Shown here: in pieces, positions 46,521 through 57,599 of the stretch
Layout: each line of letters starts with the position of its first letter
Position numbering within the stretch: position 1 is the first letter of the stretch
Source of the DNA: Ligula intestinalis
Taxonomy: Eukaryota > Platyhelminthes > Cestoda > Diphyllobothriidea > Diphyllobothriidae
DNA length: 64,000 nucleotides
Assembly: GCA_036362985.1 (NCBI GenBank)
Contig: JAYGXS010000001.1
Coordinates: 42,729,110 to 42,793,109, forward strand
Direction of reading: 5' to 3'
The notes under the pieces: model-generated
What the model was told of the DNA's origin: nothing
Databases searched by the model: none
What the model saw: only the letters and a program-made list of their open reading frames with translations
Position numbers and translations under genes: made by a program

Positions 46521-47129
46521 CATTTTGCTGTTTAAGAATGAGAGCTGCCTGCTTTAGACTGTCGGATACCACACGCAGATTGTGAAAAAAGTGGTCTTCA
46601 AGGTCCTTCCTAAGTACGATGATGCTAGCGAGATACACCAAACAGGTCTTCCGAAGAACCTTGGTATCGAGATACAGCTCACACCAGTCGAATAGGAACT
46701 TCGACGACACCCATTGACCAATCGGATAGGTCCTCTGGTATTCGTATTTCAAGGGCGCGTGTGGAGGCAAAAGTAGTCTGGTGTGAGTCATGGAACGGTA
46801 GGCAAGCATTAGGCTGTCGAATACCACACATAGATTATGCAAATGGTCTTCAAAGTCCTTCCCATGGACGGCGAGGCCATAGGGACACACCAAACAGCTG
46901 AACTGTGCGAGACTTGGCTCAAAAGTCTTTGGAGCGTATTAAGCGCATTAAGCCAAACCAAAGGGCATGGTTTCAGATTCATATAGTCCGGAGGGAACTG
47001 AAAAAAAGTATTTTTTGCACGGTCAAAGAGTCTGACTTTTATCTGCCAATATCCGGCAGCTAAATCTACCGTTGAGAATATCCTTATTACCCGACAGAGC
47101 ATTTAGCATTTTTTCAATCCAAGGTGGAT

Positions 47130-47470
47130 GAAAAATCACCTTTTTAGTCACTAGAACCAGAATGGATCTAGGCGGACACTACTACAGTCAGAAAAATACG
47201 AAGTCGTGAACACAAGCACCACCTAAAACGCCCCCTGTCTTACGAGGACTACAGGAATCCTTGGAGGACGTTTCCTGCGCGCTTAAGGAAGCAATGTTGC
47301 GAAATTGATCTGACACTTTGAAAAGTATCCGCCCTCACTTCCGCTGGGTAACTATGGGAAGCTACTCCGAGCCTTCGAATAAAGTACCACATTGATTAAT
47401 ATCTGATAATTCTGTGATTAGTACACAGTTCGTAACCGCCTCCCAGGGGATAGTTCGTTGCCAAATGCGA
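47130..47470 (-). repeat. Repeat D, inverted copy
   Basis: Reverse complement carries AGCTTCCCATAGTTACCC, CGCAACATTGCTTCC and TTCCTTAAGCGCGC, matching 40888-41190 and the two pieces at 28690-29770. It directly adjoins the Gypsy RT remnant. Confidence 0.55.
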
Positions 47471-48529
47471 AAAAAAAACACTATGTTCAAAGGGAGTAAG
47501 AGGGAGGGTCATCTGCCTTGGATTTATTTCTTTCCATAGTCATTAACTTTCACCTGGCGTTGTGACTAGAAAAAAAAACACTCAAGCGATGCAGGATTTC
47601 GAATACAAGAGGGATAATTTTCAGTGACTGACACCTGCCAAAGGAGATAGCATCGAATTGGTAGTGTTTAACCGAATCAACATAGCTTATGGCGACACAA
47701 GGCAAACACACCATCATGAACCGTCGGATATTGCCCAGTGCGGGGCATCAGAGTGCCCTGGTAAAATCGGAGGTCTACAGCGGTAAGGGCATCTATAGCC
47801 AGCAGGAACTTCCTTCCAGTAGAACTTAATTCTATCCGATATCTAAGGATGTAAATGGGCGTTTTGGATACGTCGACAACCTTCTAATTGGCATCAGTAT
47901 GCATAAGTATGACGACCCAAGTATGACAACGCCAGTAAATGTCCTGGTCTCACTAGATGGTCAATGCATTCCTCATGCGTAATGAACTGGACAGGAAAGC
48001 TAACGGGCTCTGAATGGAAATATAAGAGCAGTCATCACCTCTTGGCCTATTCTCCTCTATTTTAATTCCTTTTACAGTCCTCTCTTTCGGTACTCCAACG
48101 GTTGAGTTGGAGGTGACCAGTAATAGAATAATTAACACATTCGGAAGATAGCGAATATTTTTTGCTGGAATGTGCGTCGGACAGCTGGTACCTGTGTTTT
48201 GAGTACGTATTTTTATCATACCGACTATCTGTTGACAACTTGCGAATATTACGTGATTATTTCATAGTCGCTGATGGACTGCGGCTCAAATGTTCCTGCG
48301 ATTTTCACACCAAGTCGGAAAAGTTTTCACATTTGTTACCTCGGCAATTTAAGTAAGCACTATAGCTATTAGGTTAACCCTCAAGGTCATTTGTCGTCGC
48401 AGCTTGCCTGTGTACATGCATTGATCTCAGCAAATGGTAAACTAATGGATAGCTAAACAGTCAAGCGAATCGCTTACGACTGGAAGGTAACTAACTCTCC
48501 TTGAACTTTAACTAACTGAGAGTGGTAAG
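47471..48529. other. No gene recognised
   Basis: Contains A runs at 47468 and 47570 and short frames without known motifs. A minus-strand reading at 47690-47960 looks protein-like but I could not place it. Confidence 0.35.
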
Positions 48530-48650
48530 CCGCATGTACTCCAAAACTAACTCCGGCTCCCAATATTAATCCTAAAGCTAACCTTAATCCTAGAGCTAAC
48601 TCCAACTCTAACCCCAAAATTAAACCCAACCTTAACATCAGCTCTATTTT
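48530..48650 (+). repeat. Degenerate CTAACC/CCTAA repeat
   Basis: About 120 bases made of variants of CTAACC, CTAAAGC and CCTTAA. The Leu/Gly/Glu-repeat frame on the minus strand is a by-product. The motif resembles the flatworm telomere repeat (TTAGGG) but is diverged and internal. Confidence 0.6.
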
Positions 48651-49489
48651 ATGCCTACCAATCACCCTAGTCTGTCATTCTAAACCTAAGACGTAAATTC
48701 ATGAACGAAATCCAATCCACAAATTCTGATGGTCCTAACCCCCCGCTAGCTTAATAGTGACACATAGTATATCATGACTACCTTAATCACATAAGTAGCC
48801 ACGCTATATAACTAACAAGAGGTCACACACATCACTATCCTACCCAAAACCCTTTATCCTGGCACTTTCGGTCTCCTCCTTCTAGTTGAGCCTTTGCCTT
48901 CTGCTCTTTTTGCTTTTTCACCTTCCTCCCTTTCCATCCTTAGACAGTGGATTTGGAAGAGGTCAGTGGTGAAATCATTGACATACTCGAAAGGAGGAAC
49001 TATGTATGGCAGAAATACGCAGCTGACAGTTAGTACCCAGGTTGCCAGAACACGAATAAATTGCACATTCGTATATCACTGACTGCGGGTGAACAGCTTG
49101 TGAAAATTCCAGAATTATTCAGATCATTAAAAGAAAATGTAGTCATGTACCTTTGAACTCTCTTGTTGTTTACGTGCACGTTGCGATATCAGAAACTCTA
49201 GTAGCAAATGGCAACGAATTACCACGAATGCACGAAAATTCCATACTAATTTTACACACAAATGCCTACGGAAATCCGTATCTTCTATTTAATTTGGACA
49301 GCGGGACGCTTCACTCCTTTTAAGTACCCCCACTTGCACGAATTAACGCGTAGCATTTTTCTGTAGTTCTTTTTTGATAATTTGTATACTTTATTGTATT
49401 AAAAATAAACAAAAAGAACGTCAGATATGTTTGTTGTCCATGGAGCCTATAGGCCCCCCGACGAGCCCGCTGCCGGCGGCAGATAGTCG

Positions 49490-51025
49490 ACCGCTTGGGA
49501 ATCTAAGATAGAAGAAAAGAAGAAGGTGGAGTATCACAAATAATGGCTGCTAGACGAAAGGCGAACTGTCTGTCAATTTTCCAAGTTCCGCAAATATTCC
49601 CATGGTTAATATCAGAAGTCAGTTTTTGGCAAACAATTGTTTTCAGCAACTCTTCATCAGACCATGCCTACCAAAAGATAGAAGTTCATTCACTAATGGC
49701 CAACAAAAAGACTGCACATCCAACGGCTTACCAAGACCGCAATATATTCCTGCGACAAAAATATCAATAATAAGAGGCTCCCTAATGCGACCTAAGATTG
49801 GCCAGAACTAACGATTCTTATGTGTAGGTAGATCGTCAATAGCTAAGTAAGCAACTATCTCAGTGCCGTTAAGGAGCATGGAAGAATAACTGGTAGGATT
49901 GTGTCGTGAGGTCGTCTGGGGAAAGTGTGAAGCGCGCCCCGCAGGCATACGAACGAGTGATTTTAAGGGAGAGGACGGGCAGAGCATGCCAGGGAAGAAA
50001 ATAGAATCCAATTTGAATGCTCAATAAAAAAGTTGCGAGGGCAAGTTGGGTCGCGTACTCAAACCTTGGGAGAAGGCACTGAAGGTAGCTTTAATATCAT
50101 TGCTAACCCCCCGCCCGACCAACGGCGAACGCGTGCATTTAGGGTGGGTGTAGCCAAACCTCGGGCGAGGTCACTGCGAGACATTTTCCAGTGGTATCAC
50201 CAAAACCAACTAGAAAAAGCTTAACAAAGTATAAAAGGCAGGGAGATAAGGCAAATCACCCGACTTAAAATTGGTAAGTAAGTGGTTATTTCCGTGGGTA
50301 GTTCAAAAGGCCAGTTTTGCTTACTTTGTCGAGTTTAGCAGTTATGGAATGTGTTTGCCTTCGGAGAACCGTTCTGCCTTCCAATGCCATCAGAAAATCC
50401 CTGCTAGATCGATGGATGGTGCGTAGAAAACCAGAAGTGTACAGGTAATTCAACCTACTTAAATTTTTTAGTAGGTAGCTATAATATATACGGACTCAAA
50501 AAAGACCGCTAGAGACAACCTCACCGAACGACTTACCTGTTCAGTTAACTGCTCCACAAGTCCTAAGTGGGCGCACTCTCCGCTGCTCATTGCTGTAATC
50601 TCCATTGCGTTATTTTTCCCGGCCAGCCTCGTTCGCGCATCCGCAGGAAGATCCGGACACACACGCATCCAGATCTTCAAGATGTTATTCATGTGAATTG
50701 GAGGCGTGCGAAAGTTTATTGCCCACAATCGAAGGGCTTCTAGCAAAGTCGACTCCTCTTCAGTTGGAGATGAACTGGATGATTCACCTCGTCCATTGTC
50801 GGACACCCCAGCACCAGGACTTCCCCACGCTTCTTCGTTATCCGACCACGTCTGAGAATCCAGTTCAGATCCAGACGAAGAGGACGATGAGCTTAGAAAA
50901 GTGGCGTCGAAGATGCATCTGATACAAAAACTTTTTGATAATGCTCTAAGATTTCGCCGACGTCTTGCAGAAAACAACGTTTTCTGTATCTATAACGTGT
51001 ACTGCTCGACACGGGCTTGACCATG
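49490..51025 (-). pseudogene. Spliced transposase remnant, animal 'transposase domain-containing' (CACTA tnp2-like) type
   Basis: Exon 1 (51025-50537) follows an acceptor with a TACTAAC branch-point string and TTTTCAG, and ends at a perfect ACAG|GTAAGT donor. It starts MVKPVSSSTRYRYRKRC, needs one frameshift near 50905, then reads a Ser/Asp-rich stretch and LLEALRLWAINF, LPADARTRL and GECAHLGLVEQLTEQ. These match the N-terminal pattern of this family (RSWAL, LPxDARTLL, GEYVHFGL). Further on, 49900-49490 reads EIVAYLAIDDLPTHKNR, a stop at 49808, FWPILGRI, IYCGLGKPLDV, FCWPLVNELL and, in another frame, LAAIICDTP. These are the family's FNVDGLPLF, FWPILG, YCGxxKP and ICDAPA blocks in order. More may continue to 48860. 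Inactive. Confidence 0.65.
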
Positions 51026-51129
51026 CTGAAAACAGAACAACAGAAACACAAATTACAGGTTAAAGACGAACAAGAACGTCAAGTTAGTAATGCGACCGCT
51101 CGATAGCGTGAAAGTGCAGGAGGGTGCGT

Positions 51130-52000
51130 GCGGTAGCGTGCCCCGGTCTCTCGGCTGAAAGTCCGATCGATTTCGCAATAGCTGGCCGCGCAAGCATTTG
51201 CAACTTTAGTAACGCGTCCACGAGTAGTCTGGGAACCAATAAAAATCAGCGTTTCTACGGGCGAGAAGTCCTGTTGAGAGAAAAAACGCCAAGGTTGAAG
51301 TCTTTTAGATTAAAGAACATGGAGAGAATGAAGCTGGCTTACCGGCTACTGACCAGTATGACTTTAAGAGGTCAGGAACGTGTGGATTCAGATGAACTGT
51401 CTGGCCATTTTCCAAGACGGAATGTCTTTAACACATTTATTGCTTCAGATAGTCCCAAAGTATTGTTTAGAAGACCTCAGAAGAGCGTCAGGTCTTTGGG
51501 AATGGTTGCATTGGATTCAGAGAACCCCCGTATTATAAAGCATTCTTCTCTGTCGATTTCATTTTTCTTATCTACGATGCTGTCTTCCCTTAAATGGTAG
51601 AGTGCTCTAACGCTATGCACTGGCGATGGTGGAGCAGATGCTATTTTGTTACATGTTGGTTTTGTTTCTGGTTGCCCAAACTAGGCGAGGCACTTGGCAC
51701 AGAAAACTGTGAATTATGGGTGGCAGGTTCCTATAAAGAAAACAATACCATTGCTCTAACTGGATACATTAATCTCCCGTTTATTTTGCGATGCTTTAGT
51801 AATTGTTGGATCTACGGAGCGGTCGCCAACGCCTCAAGTTTGAAATCTTTGGAGGCAGCACTCGAAAATGGTTATCCATTTCCCTTTGCCTTAGCATTAG
51901 CCGGATTTGTATTTTCCTTGGCTCTTTTTGCTTCCACGCTGACTGATTTTGTTTTGCGTAATTACTGCTTCTTCTGATGCTGCCTTGACAGCTACAGAAA
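51130..52000 (-). pseudogene. LINE ORF1 remnant
   Basis: The minus strand reads CFIIRGFSESNATIPKD, then INVLKTFRLGKW, PLKVILVSS and ASFILSMFFNLKDFN between about 51580 and 51290. This is the RRM-like core of flatworm CR1-type ORF1 proteins (VIVRGLPES, VLKAFRLG, PLKLVL, SRAFKLK). Stops break it three times in that span. Upstream sequence to about 52000 is Lys/Ser/Gln rich and may be its N-terminus. The open frames on the plus strand here are shadows. Confidence 0.55.
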
Positions 52001-53522
52001 TTGTTGGTGACGTGCCTTATTGCGCGTTGCTTTTGCTCTACTTCCTAGTACTCGTCAGGTGGGCCCTTTTTTATCGCGTACTGCATCCAAACTGTATTTT
52101 AACCCAGCTTAAGTCTTCGTGATCTCGTTCTGAAGTTGGCAGCCACTGCAAATTGCATCTGCGTGGGGTACGCCAATGCCATTCGGCGTCGTGATGACGG
52201 GGCCAAGGAAGAAGGATGCACGACTAAAATACCGGTGGTCGGTTGACTGATCCTGCACTGTGACATATTTTTTTGGGTAGTAGTGCACCTACCCGTCACG
52301 TACTCTCGTGAAGTTATGTAAAAGTAGGGATTTTATAGTAATAAAAACTCTTCCTAGGCCAGAGACTACGCTCCTGCTGGGGTTTTCGAAATATTTCTAA
52401 AATAAAAGATTTCGTAAACTAAGCCTGATTTAAAAAATATAAAGTAACGAGTATCTGGATTGAAGTAAAACAACAAGCAGTATATGAATGGTGGACTCAT
52501 TCTTTTTGCAGCTACTGCTCCGACGAGTCGGTTTAGCCTGATGTTGGAACTTACCAGACTAACAGCCTAGGTACTGGAAATAAGTTTCTATGGAAATGGA
52601 AAAACTGAACTTTCAAAACTGGTCTATCAATGAGAAAGCATAGAGGGGAAGTTGGGGGACCCACTGATGAGCCGGATCCCTCGCGACTGTTTCAAGCAGC
52701 GGCAGAATACCGGCGAAACAAGTGTTTGGGTCTTTTAGCTAGTACCTGGGCTGTTAGTACGGTAAGTTACAACATTAATATGCACTACTACAGTCTGTCT
52801 GCTGGTAGCAGGTGTATATCGGGTTGTCGGGTTTCAGCCCAAATATACACTTACAACTTCGGTCTATGCACATAGACCTTAAATATACTGATGGATACCG
52901 CGAACAAAAATTAATTTCGAAGGCGATTAAAAACTTTGAACCATTTAAGACTGTTTTGGACTAGCGGGCTTTGTAGACCAAGCCAAAACTTCCGGCAGGA
53001 TGCCCGATTCCACGAAAATATCCTGGTCGAATAATGAGAGTATCGAGGGAAACTGGGTGGAGTAGCTTAGACAAAAAAACATTTTCATGATCCAATTTTT
53101 TGACCGAAGACAGTTACTTTCAGAGCAGAAAGTTGTTTGAAATTGTCCCTCTTGCGCTAAAAAATTCAAACTGTGCAGGGTCAGTTCGGTTGGATGGATT
53201 GCAGTGCAAATATTCACACTAACGTTGGACTGATCCTGTAAAAATTTGCTGCGAAGCATTTACTCCGAGTTCGCTTTTTTACTGCCGCTGAAAGAAGACA
53301 AGGCATGACAGCCATTAGGATTTGTGCTTAGTATCTTTGTGCATCGCTCAGCGTTAGACGTCGTCCCGGCTTCTTTTTCCAGACAGTGATCTTATAGACT
53401 GACCGACAGCAATGTGCGCACACACACGCGCATTGTTGCAGTTATAGCCATGTGCGCCAAATTGAACATGCCACCCCTCGACTAATGCGATTCGCACCGA
53501 TTGGGCGCAATTGAAAATACGC
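52001..53522. other. No gene recognised
   Basis: Includes a 104-residue minus-strand frame (53259-52945) without a motif I know. Short CA strings lie near 53420. Probably decayed repeat DNA. Confidence 0.35.
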
Positions 53523-53899
53523 CTGTCGAAAGGAGAGATCGTCGACTACAGAAGGTTCCCCAAGTCAAGAAGTCAGTAAGACCAAATAGGTAGGACAGTG
53601 TACTGTGAAAAGGAGCTAACAAAAGGCTCTGCAGAAACAAGGTGCGTTCAGTGAATCAGCCAGTTGACATGTGTCTGGTCTGTGCCTCCGCACAGAGGTT
53701 ACTGGATGCTGGGGCACCCACCAGCCAATCAGCAGAAGGTGCCAAACCCGTGAGAGGCAAGAGTGAGACATCAAGGCGACCTTGAGGCTTGTCATGACCG
53801 CGACGCTGGGCGAATTTGGTCACACGCGCGCGAGTGCGGCACATAGATTGACAGCGACGAAAAGTGTGAACACAAGGGGATAATTACAGGACCACCACA
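53523..53899 (-). repeat. 3' LTR of the Gypsy element
   Basis: Minus strand TGTGGTGGTCCTGTAATTAT to CTCTCCTTTCGACAG. The limits come from comparison with the solo LTR at 42764-43183. Both lack the AAGATCGTAGC 3' half seen in the other LTRs. Confidence 0.75.
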
Positions 53900-53908
53900 G
53901 TACCCCCC
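53900..53908 (-). other. Polypurine tract
   Basis: On the minus strand GGGGGGTAC lies directly before the 3' LTR start TGTGGTGG. The young element at 38961 has the matching GGGGGAGTAC. Confidence 0.7.
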
Positions 53909-53959
53909 GGTTAGACCGAAGGCGGCGTAAAGAAAACAACGCCGAAGGAATTAAAAAAT

Positions 53960-54720
53960 CTAAAAATGATGAGAAACAAGTCGGTCAGGAAAGTGAACGT
54001 GGCGTCCACTGTAGGTTATGTATGCTGGAGGCGCAGCACTAGAGTGGCTTGTGACGGGAATGTTGGAGGTTAATGTGGAAGGAGTCACTGTGGATGGCTG
54101 TGGATAGGATGGAAGAGGTATCAAACGGGACGAAGGAATAGAGGGTCGGGGAGTATAATAAATGGAAACGGAAGGCTCGTCCGGTGGAATGTCCGGGACA
54201 GCAGCTTTGAGGCGGTCCACGCTCATGACCTCCGCTCGTGTTCCGCGAAGGATGCGGAAGGTCTTCTCACCGCGAGATACAACTTGGAACGGGCCATCAT
54301 AGGGAGGTTCCAGCGGCCGTCGAACTCTATCACATCGTAAAAAAACATGAGAGCAGGTCACCCAGTCTTTTTCGCGATAAGACTTAGCTATAGTAAGCCT
54401 GGGCGGAACCGGAGAAAGCGGCCGTGTAAACTGCCGGAGACGGTGCAGGAGGTTGGCAGGATCCTTGACCGCATTTGGAGGGGTTGGTGAGATCAGCTCA
54501 CTGGGAAGTCGGACAGGGACGCTGAACACCAGCTCAGAGGCGGAACAGTTAAGGTCCGGCTTGAAGGAGGAACGGATACCCAGCAAGACCAAGGGAAGAT
54601 GGTCAGTCCAGTTCTCCGGATCGACCGCGGCGCGTAGGGAGGACTTCAACTGGCGGTGGAACAGCTCGACCATCCCGTTGGCAGCCGGGTGATAGGCTGT
54701 GGTGCGGATGCGAGTACAGC
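53960..54720 (-). pseudogene. Gypsy integrase C-terminal part
   Basis: After the frameshift the frame is open for 237 residues: TTAYHPAANGMVELFHRQLK with the third catalytic Glu, then YDGPFQVVSRGEKTF resembling the integrase tail fold, and a Pro/Ser/Thr-rich end reading YSGRHVHFPDRL, as commonly seen at the end of CsRn1-type pol. Confidence 0.8.
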
Positions 54721-56457
54721 CTAAAAGGAGAGTAAAGACTGGAAGAGGTTAGACTCGCATTGAGCACCACGGTCAGTCGTGATTGTGGATGGAACGCCAC
54801 AGGGGGCAACCCAACGACTGAGAAAAGCTTGGACGACCGTAGAAACCTCGATATTTGGGAGAGTGATAGACTCCGGCCATCGAGTGAATCGATCCACGCA
54901 AGTGAGGAGATAGGAAAAACCATTGGATAGAGGCAAGGGGCCTACGCTATCCAGATGAACGTGACTGAACCTGGCACCAGGACTGGGGAAGGCGCCAATA
55001 GGTGCTTTGTTCTGCCGGTGGACCTAAATCCGTTGGCAAGCGAGGCAAGCCCGAGTCCAATTTTTCAGGTCCTTGTGTATCCCAGGCCAGACAAAGCGGC
55101 AGGAAACTAGCTTGTCGGTAGCTCGACCCCCAGGATGAGAAAGGTTGTGAAGGGAGGAGAAGACATTGCGTCGAAGGGACGGCGGCAAAAAGGGGCGATG
55201 AGAGGCGATAGAAGCGTTACAAAGAATGGTACCGTTGCCAGTAGTCAGCGGCAACTCATTTAGTTGGAGTCCGGAAACATCCTCATCATCGGGTGAGCCA
55301 ACACGGTGTTGTTCAGCGGCCATTTCAGCGAGGTCGATCCCAGGGGTAAGTTGCAAATGATCAAAAGAGGGCCTGGACAGTGCGTCAGCCACCCCATTGC
55401 GTGACCCACCGATGTGGCGGATATCTGAGGTGAACTGAGAAATATAGTCCAATTGGCGAATATCCCGGGGATTAAACTTGTCCGATTGTGACTCCAAGGC
55501 AAAGAATAGTGACTTATGGTCAGAGAAAACTGTGAATTCTCTGCCCTCGAGCGAGTGCCAAAGGTGTTTCACGGCGAGATAGATAGCAAGGAGCTCCCAT
55601 CCAAATGTGCTGTAGCGCGATTCGGCAGGTTTTAACTTCTTAGAGAAGAAAGCTGAAGGTTGGGTCTGACCTGCAAGATGCTGCTAGAGAACTGCGCCGA
55701 CTGCAACAATGGAAGCATCAACCATGAGCAAGATGGGAGCATCAGGGTCTGGGTGCGTCAAGAGGACGGCATCGGCTAGGGCAACCTTAGCCTAGTCGAA
55801 AGCTGCGAGGGCTTCGGAAGATAGCTCAAACGAACCTTTGGGACCCGAAAAGAGGTTCGTGAGTAGCAAAATGGCGTCAGCAAAGTTCGAAAGAAACCGG
55901 CGGTAAAAATTCACCATGCCCAAAAAGCGCTGAGGTTGACGTTTAGAAGAAGGAGGCGTGAAATCGCGGATGGCTGCAACCTTGGAAGAAAGAGGATGGA
56001 TGCCGTTGGTGTCAACTAGGTGTCCAAGAAACTCAAGAGAGGGAACGCCAAAGACAAACTTGGACGGGTTGAGGACAACGCCATATTGTTGAAGGCGGTC
56101 AAACACCGTTGCAAGATGCTCCATGTGGTCTTCGGTGGTAGAGCTGGCAACCAAGACATCATCAATGTAGGCATAGACAAAAGGGAGGCCACGAAGCACT
56201 CTGTCTACAAACCTCTGAAAGGTCTGGGAAGCGTTTCGAAGTCCGAATGTCATTCACAAGAGCTCAAAGAGGCCAAATGGGGTGGTGACTGCTGTCTTGG
56301 AAATGTCCTCCATGCCAATAGGAATCTGATGGAAGGCCCGGACCAGGTCTATCTTCGAAAACACGGATTTACCGAATAAAGCACTGGCAAAGTCCTGAAG
56401 ATACGGAACTGGGTAGCGGTCCGGGATAGTGACGTTTTTTAAACCCCTGTAGTCACC
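54721..56457 (-). pseudogene. Gypsy RT, RNase H and integrase (same frame, four stops)
   Basis: Continues in the frame of the upstream piece. RT: GDYRGLKNVTIPDRYPVP, FSKIDLVRAFHQIP, a TGA at 56254 just before MTFGLRNASQTFQRF, then the intact catalytic YIDDVLVAS and LEFLGHLVD. RNase H: stops near 55792 and 55686, then FTVFSDHKSLFFAL. Integrase: HNLSHPG and CLACQ zinc-binding residues, a stop at 55024, then the catalytic blocks HLDSVGPLPLSNG and TTDRGAQCESNLF. The stops look like point changes; at least TGA at 56254 fits CGA to TGA. A frameshift near 54720 separates the integrase end. Confidence 0.8.
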
Positions 56458-57570
56458 TTAGGGGCGCCCGTCGCCAGAATCAGCCTTAGAGACCATATTA
56501 AGAGGGGAGGCCCATGGGCTTTCAAATTGACCAACAATGCACTTCTGGAGCATATGCTCGAACTCGGCCTTAGTAGCAGTAAGTCGTGCAGGCGCGAGAC
56601 GGCGAGGGCGAGAGAAGGCAGGAGGACCAGTCGTCCGGATATGGTGAACAACGTCTTGGGGTAGTGTTGAAACACGGAAGGTGGGACAAGTGAGACCAGG
56701 ATATCTCGCAAGAAGTTGGCGAAATGGACAACCAGGATCAGGGTCCAAGACAGCAAGTTTGCGGGACACTTCAGATGAAGGAATTCCTGGGAAAACCAGT
56801 TTCCTAGTCTCGTCAAGTAAACGGGAACGACGGCAGTCGACAATAAGACCAAAAGTGGCGAGAAAGTCTGCACCAAGTATAGCACAGGGCACCTCAGCAA
56901 TTACAACCGCCCACGGGAAAAGGCACCGTAAACCGATCTCTAGCGAGTTGGAACAGGTACCGAAAGTGGCAATAGGCAAGGTGTTGACGGCCTGAAGAAA
57001 GAAACCAGGGTTGGGAGACTGACGGTCGGCTGCTGAAGGAGGAATAACACTCAATTGAGCGCCAGTGCCAATTAAGAAACGTCTGCCAGTTTTGCCGTCG
57101 TAGACGTAGAAGGTACGACCGGGTTTATCAACGCCAGGAAGATTGGTAGAATTAACCTTCACATGAACCGGTTTTACCTGTTTGCTCCGAGTGGAAATAA
57201 AGGAGCAAGGAGAGATGCACTGAAGGGCTTTAACACCAAAACTGGTGTGATAACGGCAGGTGGTGGATGAGGTGGAGCCAGATGAAGTTGGCTGGAAATG
57301 CCGGGAAGATGACCTCGCCAGGGTTTCAGATGAAAAGGCTTTTTGCTGTTGAAGAGAAGCTACTTGCGCGGTTAGTTGTGCAAACGTCACTTTCAGCTCT
57401 GAGAGTGGAGACACAGAAACAACTGGAGTAATAGGTCGTGCGACGGGTGATGCTTTGGAGAATCCATGCGTCTCCATAAGCTTTTTGGCCAATCGAGAAA
57501 GAGATGCGGCAATAGCAGAATTAGAAATAGACGCTAGAGTGCACTGAACATCTGCTGAAAAACTGTCCAT
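56458..57570 (-). pseudogene. Gypsy gag end, protease and start of RT
   Basis: A 370-codon open stretch. Residues 1-100 are Ser/Thr/Gln rich (gag end). The Cys/His box is C105, H108, C118, C122. A retropepsin-like protease follows (FYVYDGKTGRRF, then ILGADFLATFGLIVDC at about 233-248). The catalytic DTG reads GTG: the Asp codon at 57069-57067 is GGC, one base from GAC, so this protease would be dead. The RT starts with FEHMLQKCIVGQFESPWASP, and the frame ends at a TAA in the DGRPxGDYR motif. The upstream start (ATGGAC) is the first Met available, but it is not the original gag start, which is lost. Confidence 0.75.
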
Positions 57571-57599
57571 GTTCAGTAACTGTCTACATCATAGATTTG

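Larger units (their letters stand above)
45684..47130 (-). pseudogene. Gypsy pol remnant, split by an LTR
   Basis: On the minus strand: RT start at 47102-46809 (FSTVDLAAGYWQIKV), a block GKDFEDHLHNLCVVFDSL, a damaged catalytic region VYLASIIVLRKDLEDHFFHN where YLDD is expected, then, beyond an inserted LTR, KVKFSGHVDSASGIETDRDK and WPTPSN-type RNase H linker sequence, LTQKGAKSKCTPECE and LAFPDFSEQAGIF at 46050-45684. Wording differs from the CsRn1-type element at 53-57 kb, so this is a second Gypsy lineage. Multiple frame breaks; inactive. Confidence 0.7.
53523..57570 (-). mobile_element. Gypsy LTR retrotransposon, CsRn1 clade, 5'-truncated
   Basis: Minus-strand order: end of gag and protease, RT, RNase H, integrase, purine tract, 3' LTR. 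The gag Cys/His box C-x2-H-x9-C-x3-C is the unusual form known from CsRn1-type elements of flatworms. The 5' LTR, primer site and most of gag are missing: the element stops near 57600, where a Penelope-like element begins. Five in-frame stops and one frameshift in pol make it inactive, though most motifs remain legible. Confidence 0.85.

Noticed and set aside
48474..48665. Leu/Gly repeat protein on the minus strand
   Set aside because: Translation of the degenerate CTAACC repeat.
51124..51977. Two overlapping plus-strand frames (158 and 127 codons) that looked like a two-gene unit
   Set aside because: The minus strand carries a recognisable LINE ORF1 remnant across the first frame; the second has no motif and runs through the likely upstream part of that ORF1.
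56439..56900. 153-codon second frame inside the Gypsy protease/RT region
   Set aside because: Shadow of the real protease/RT frame, no motif of its own.
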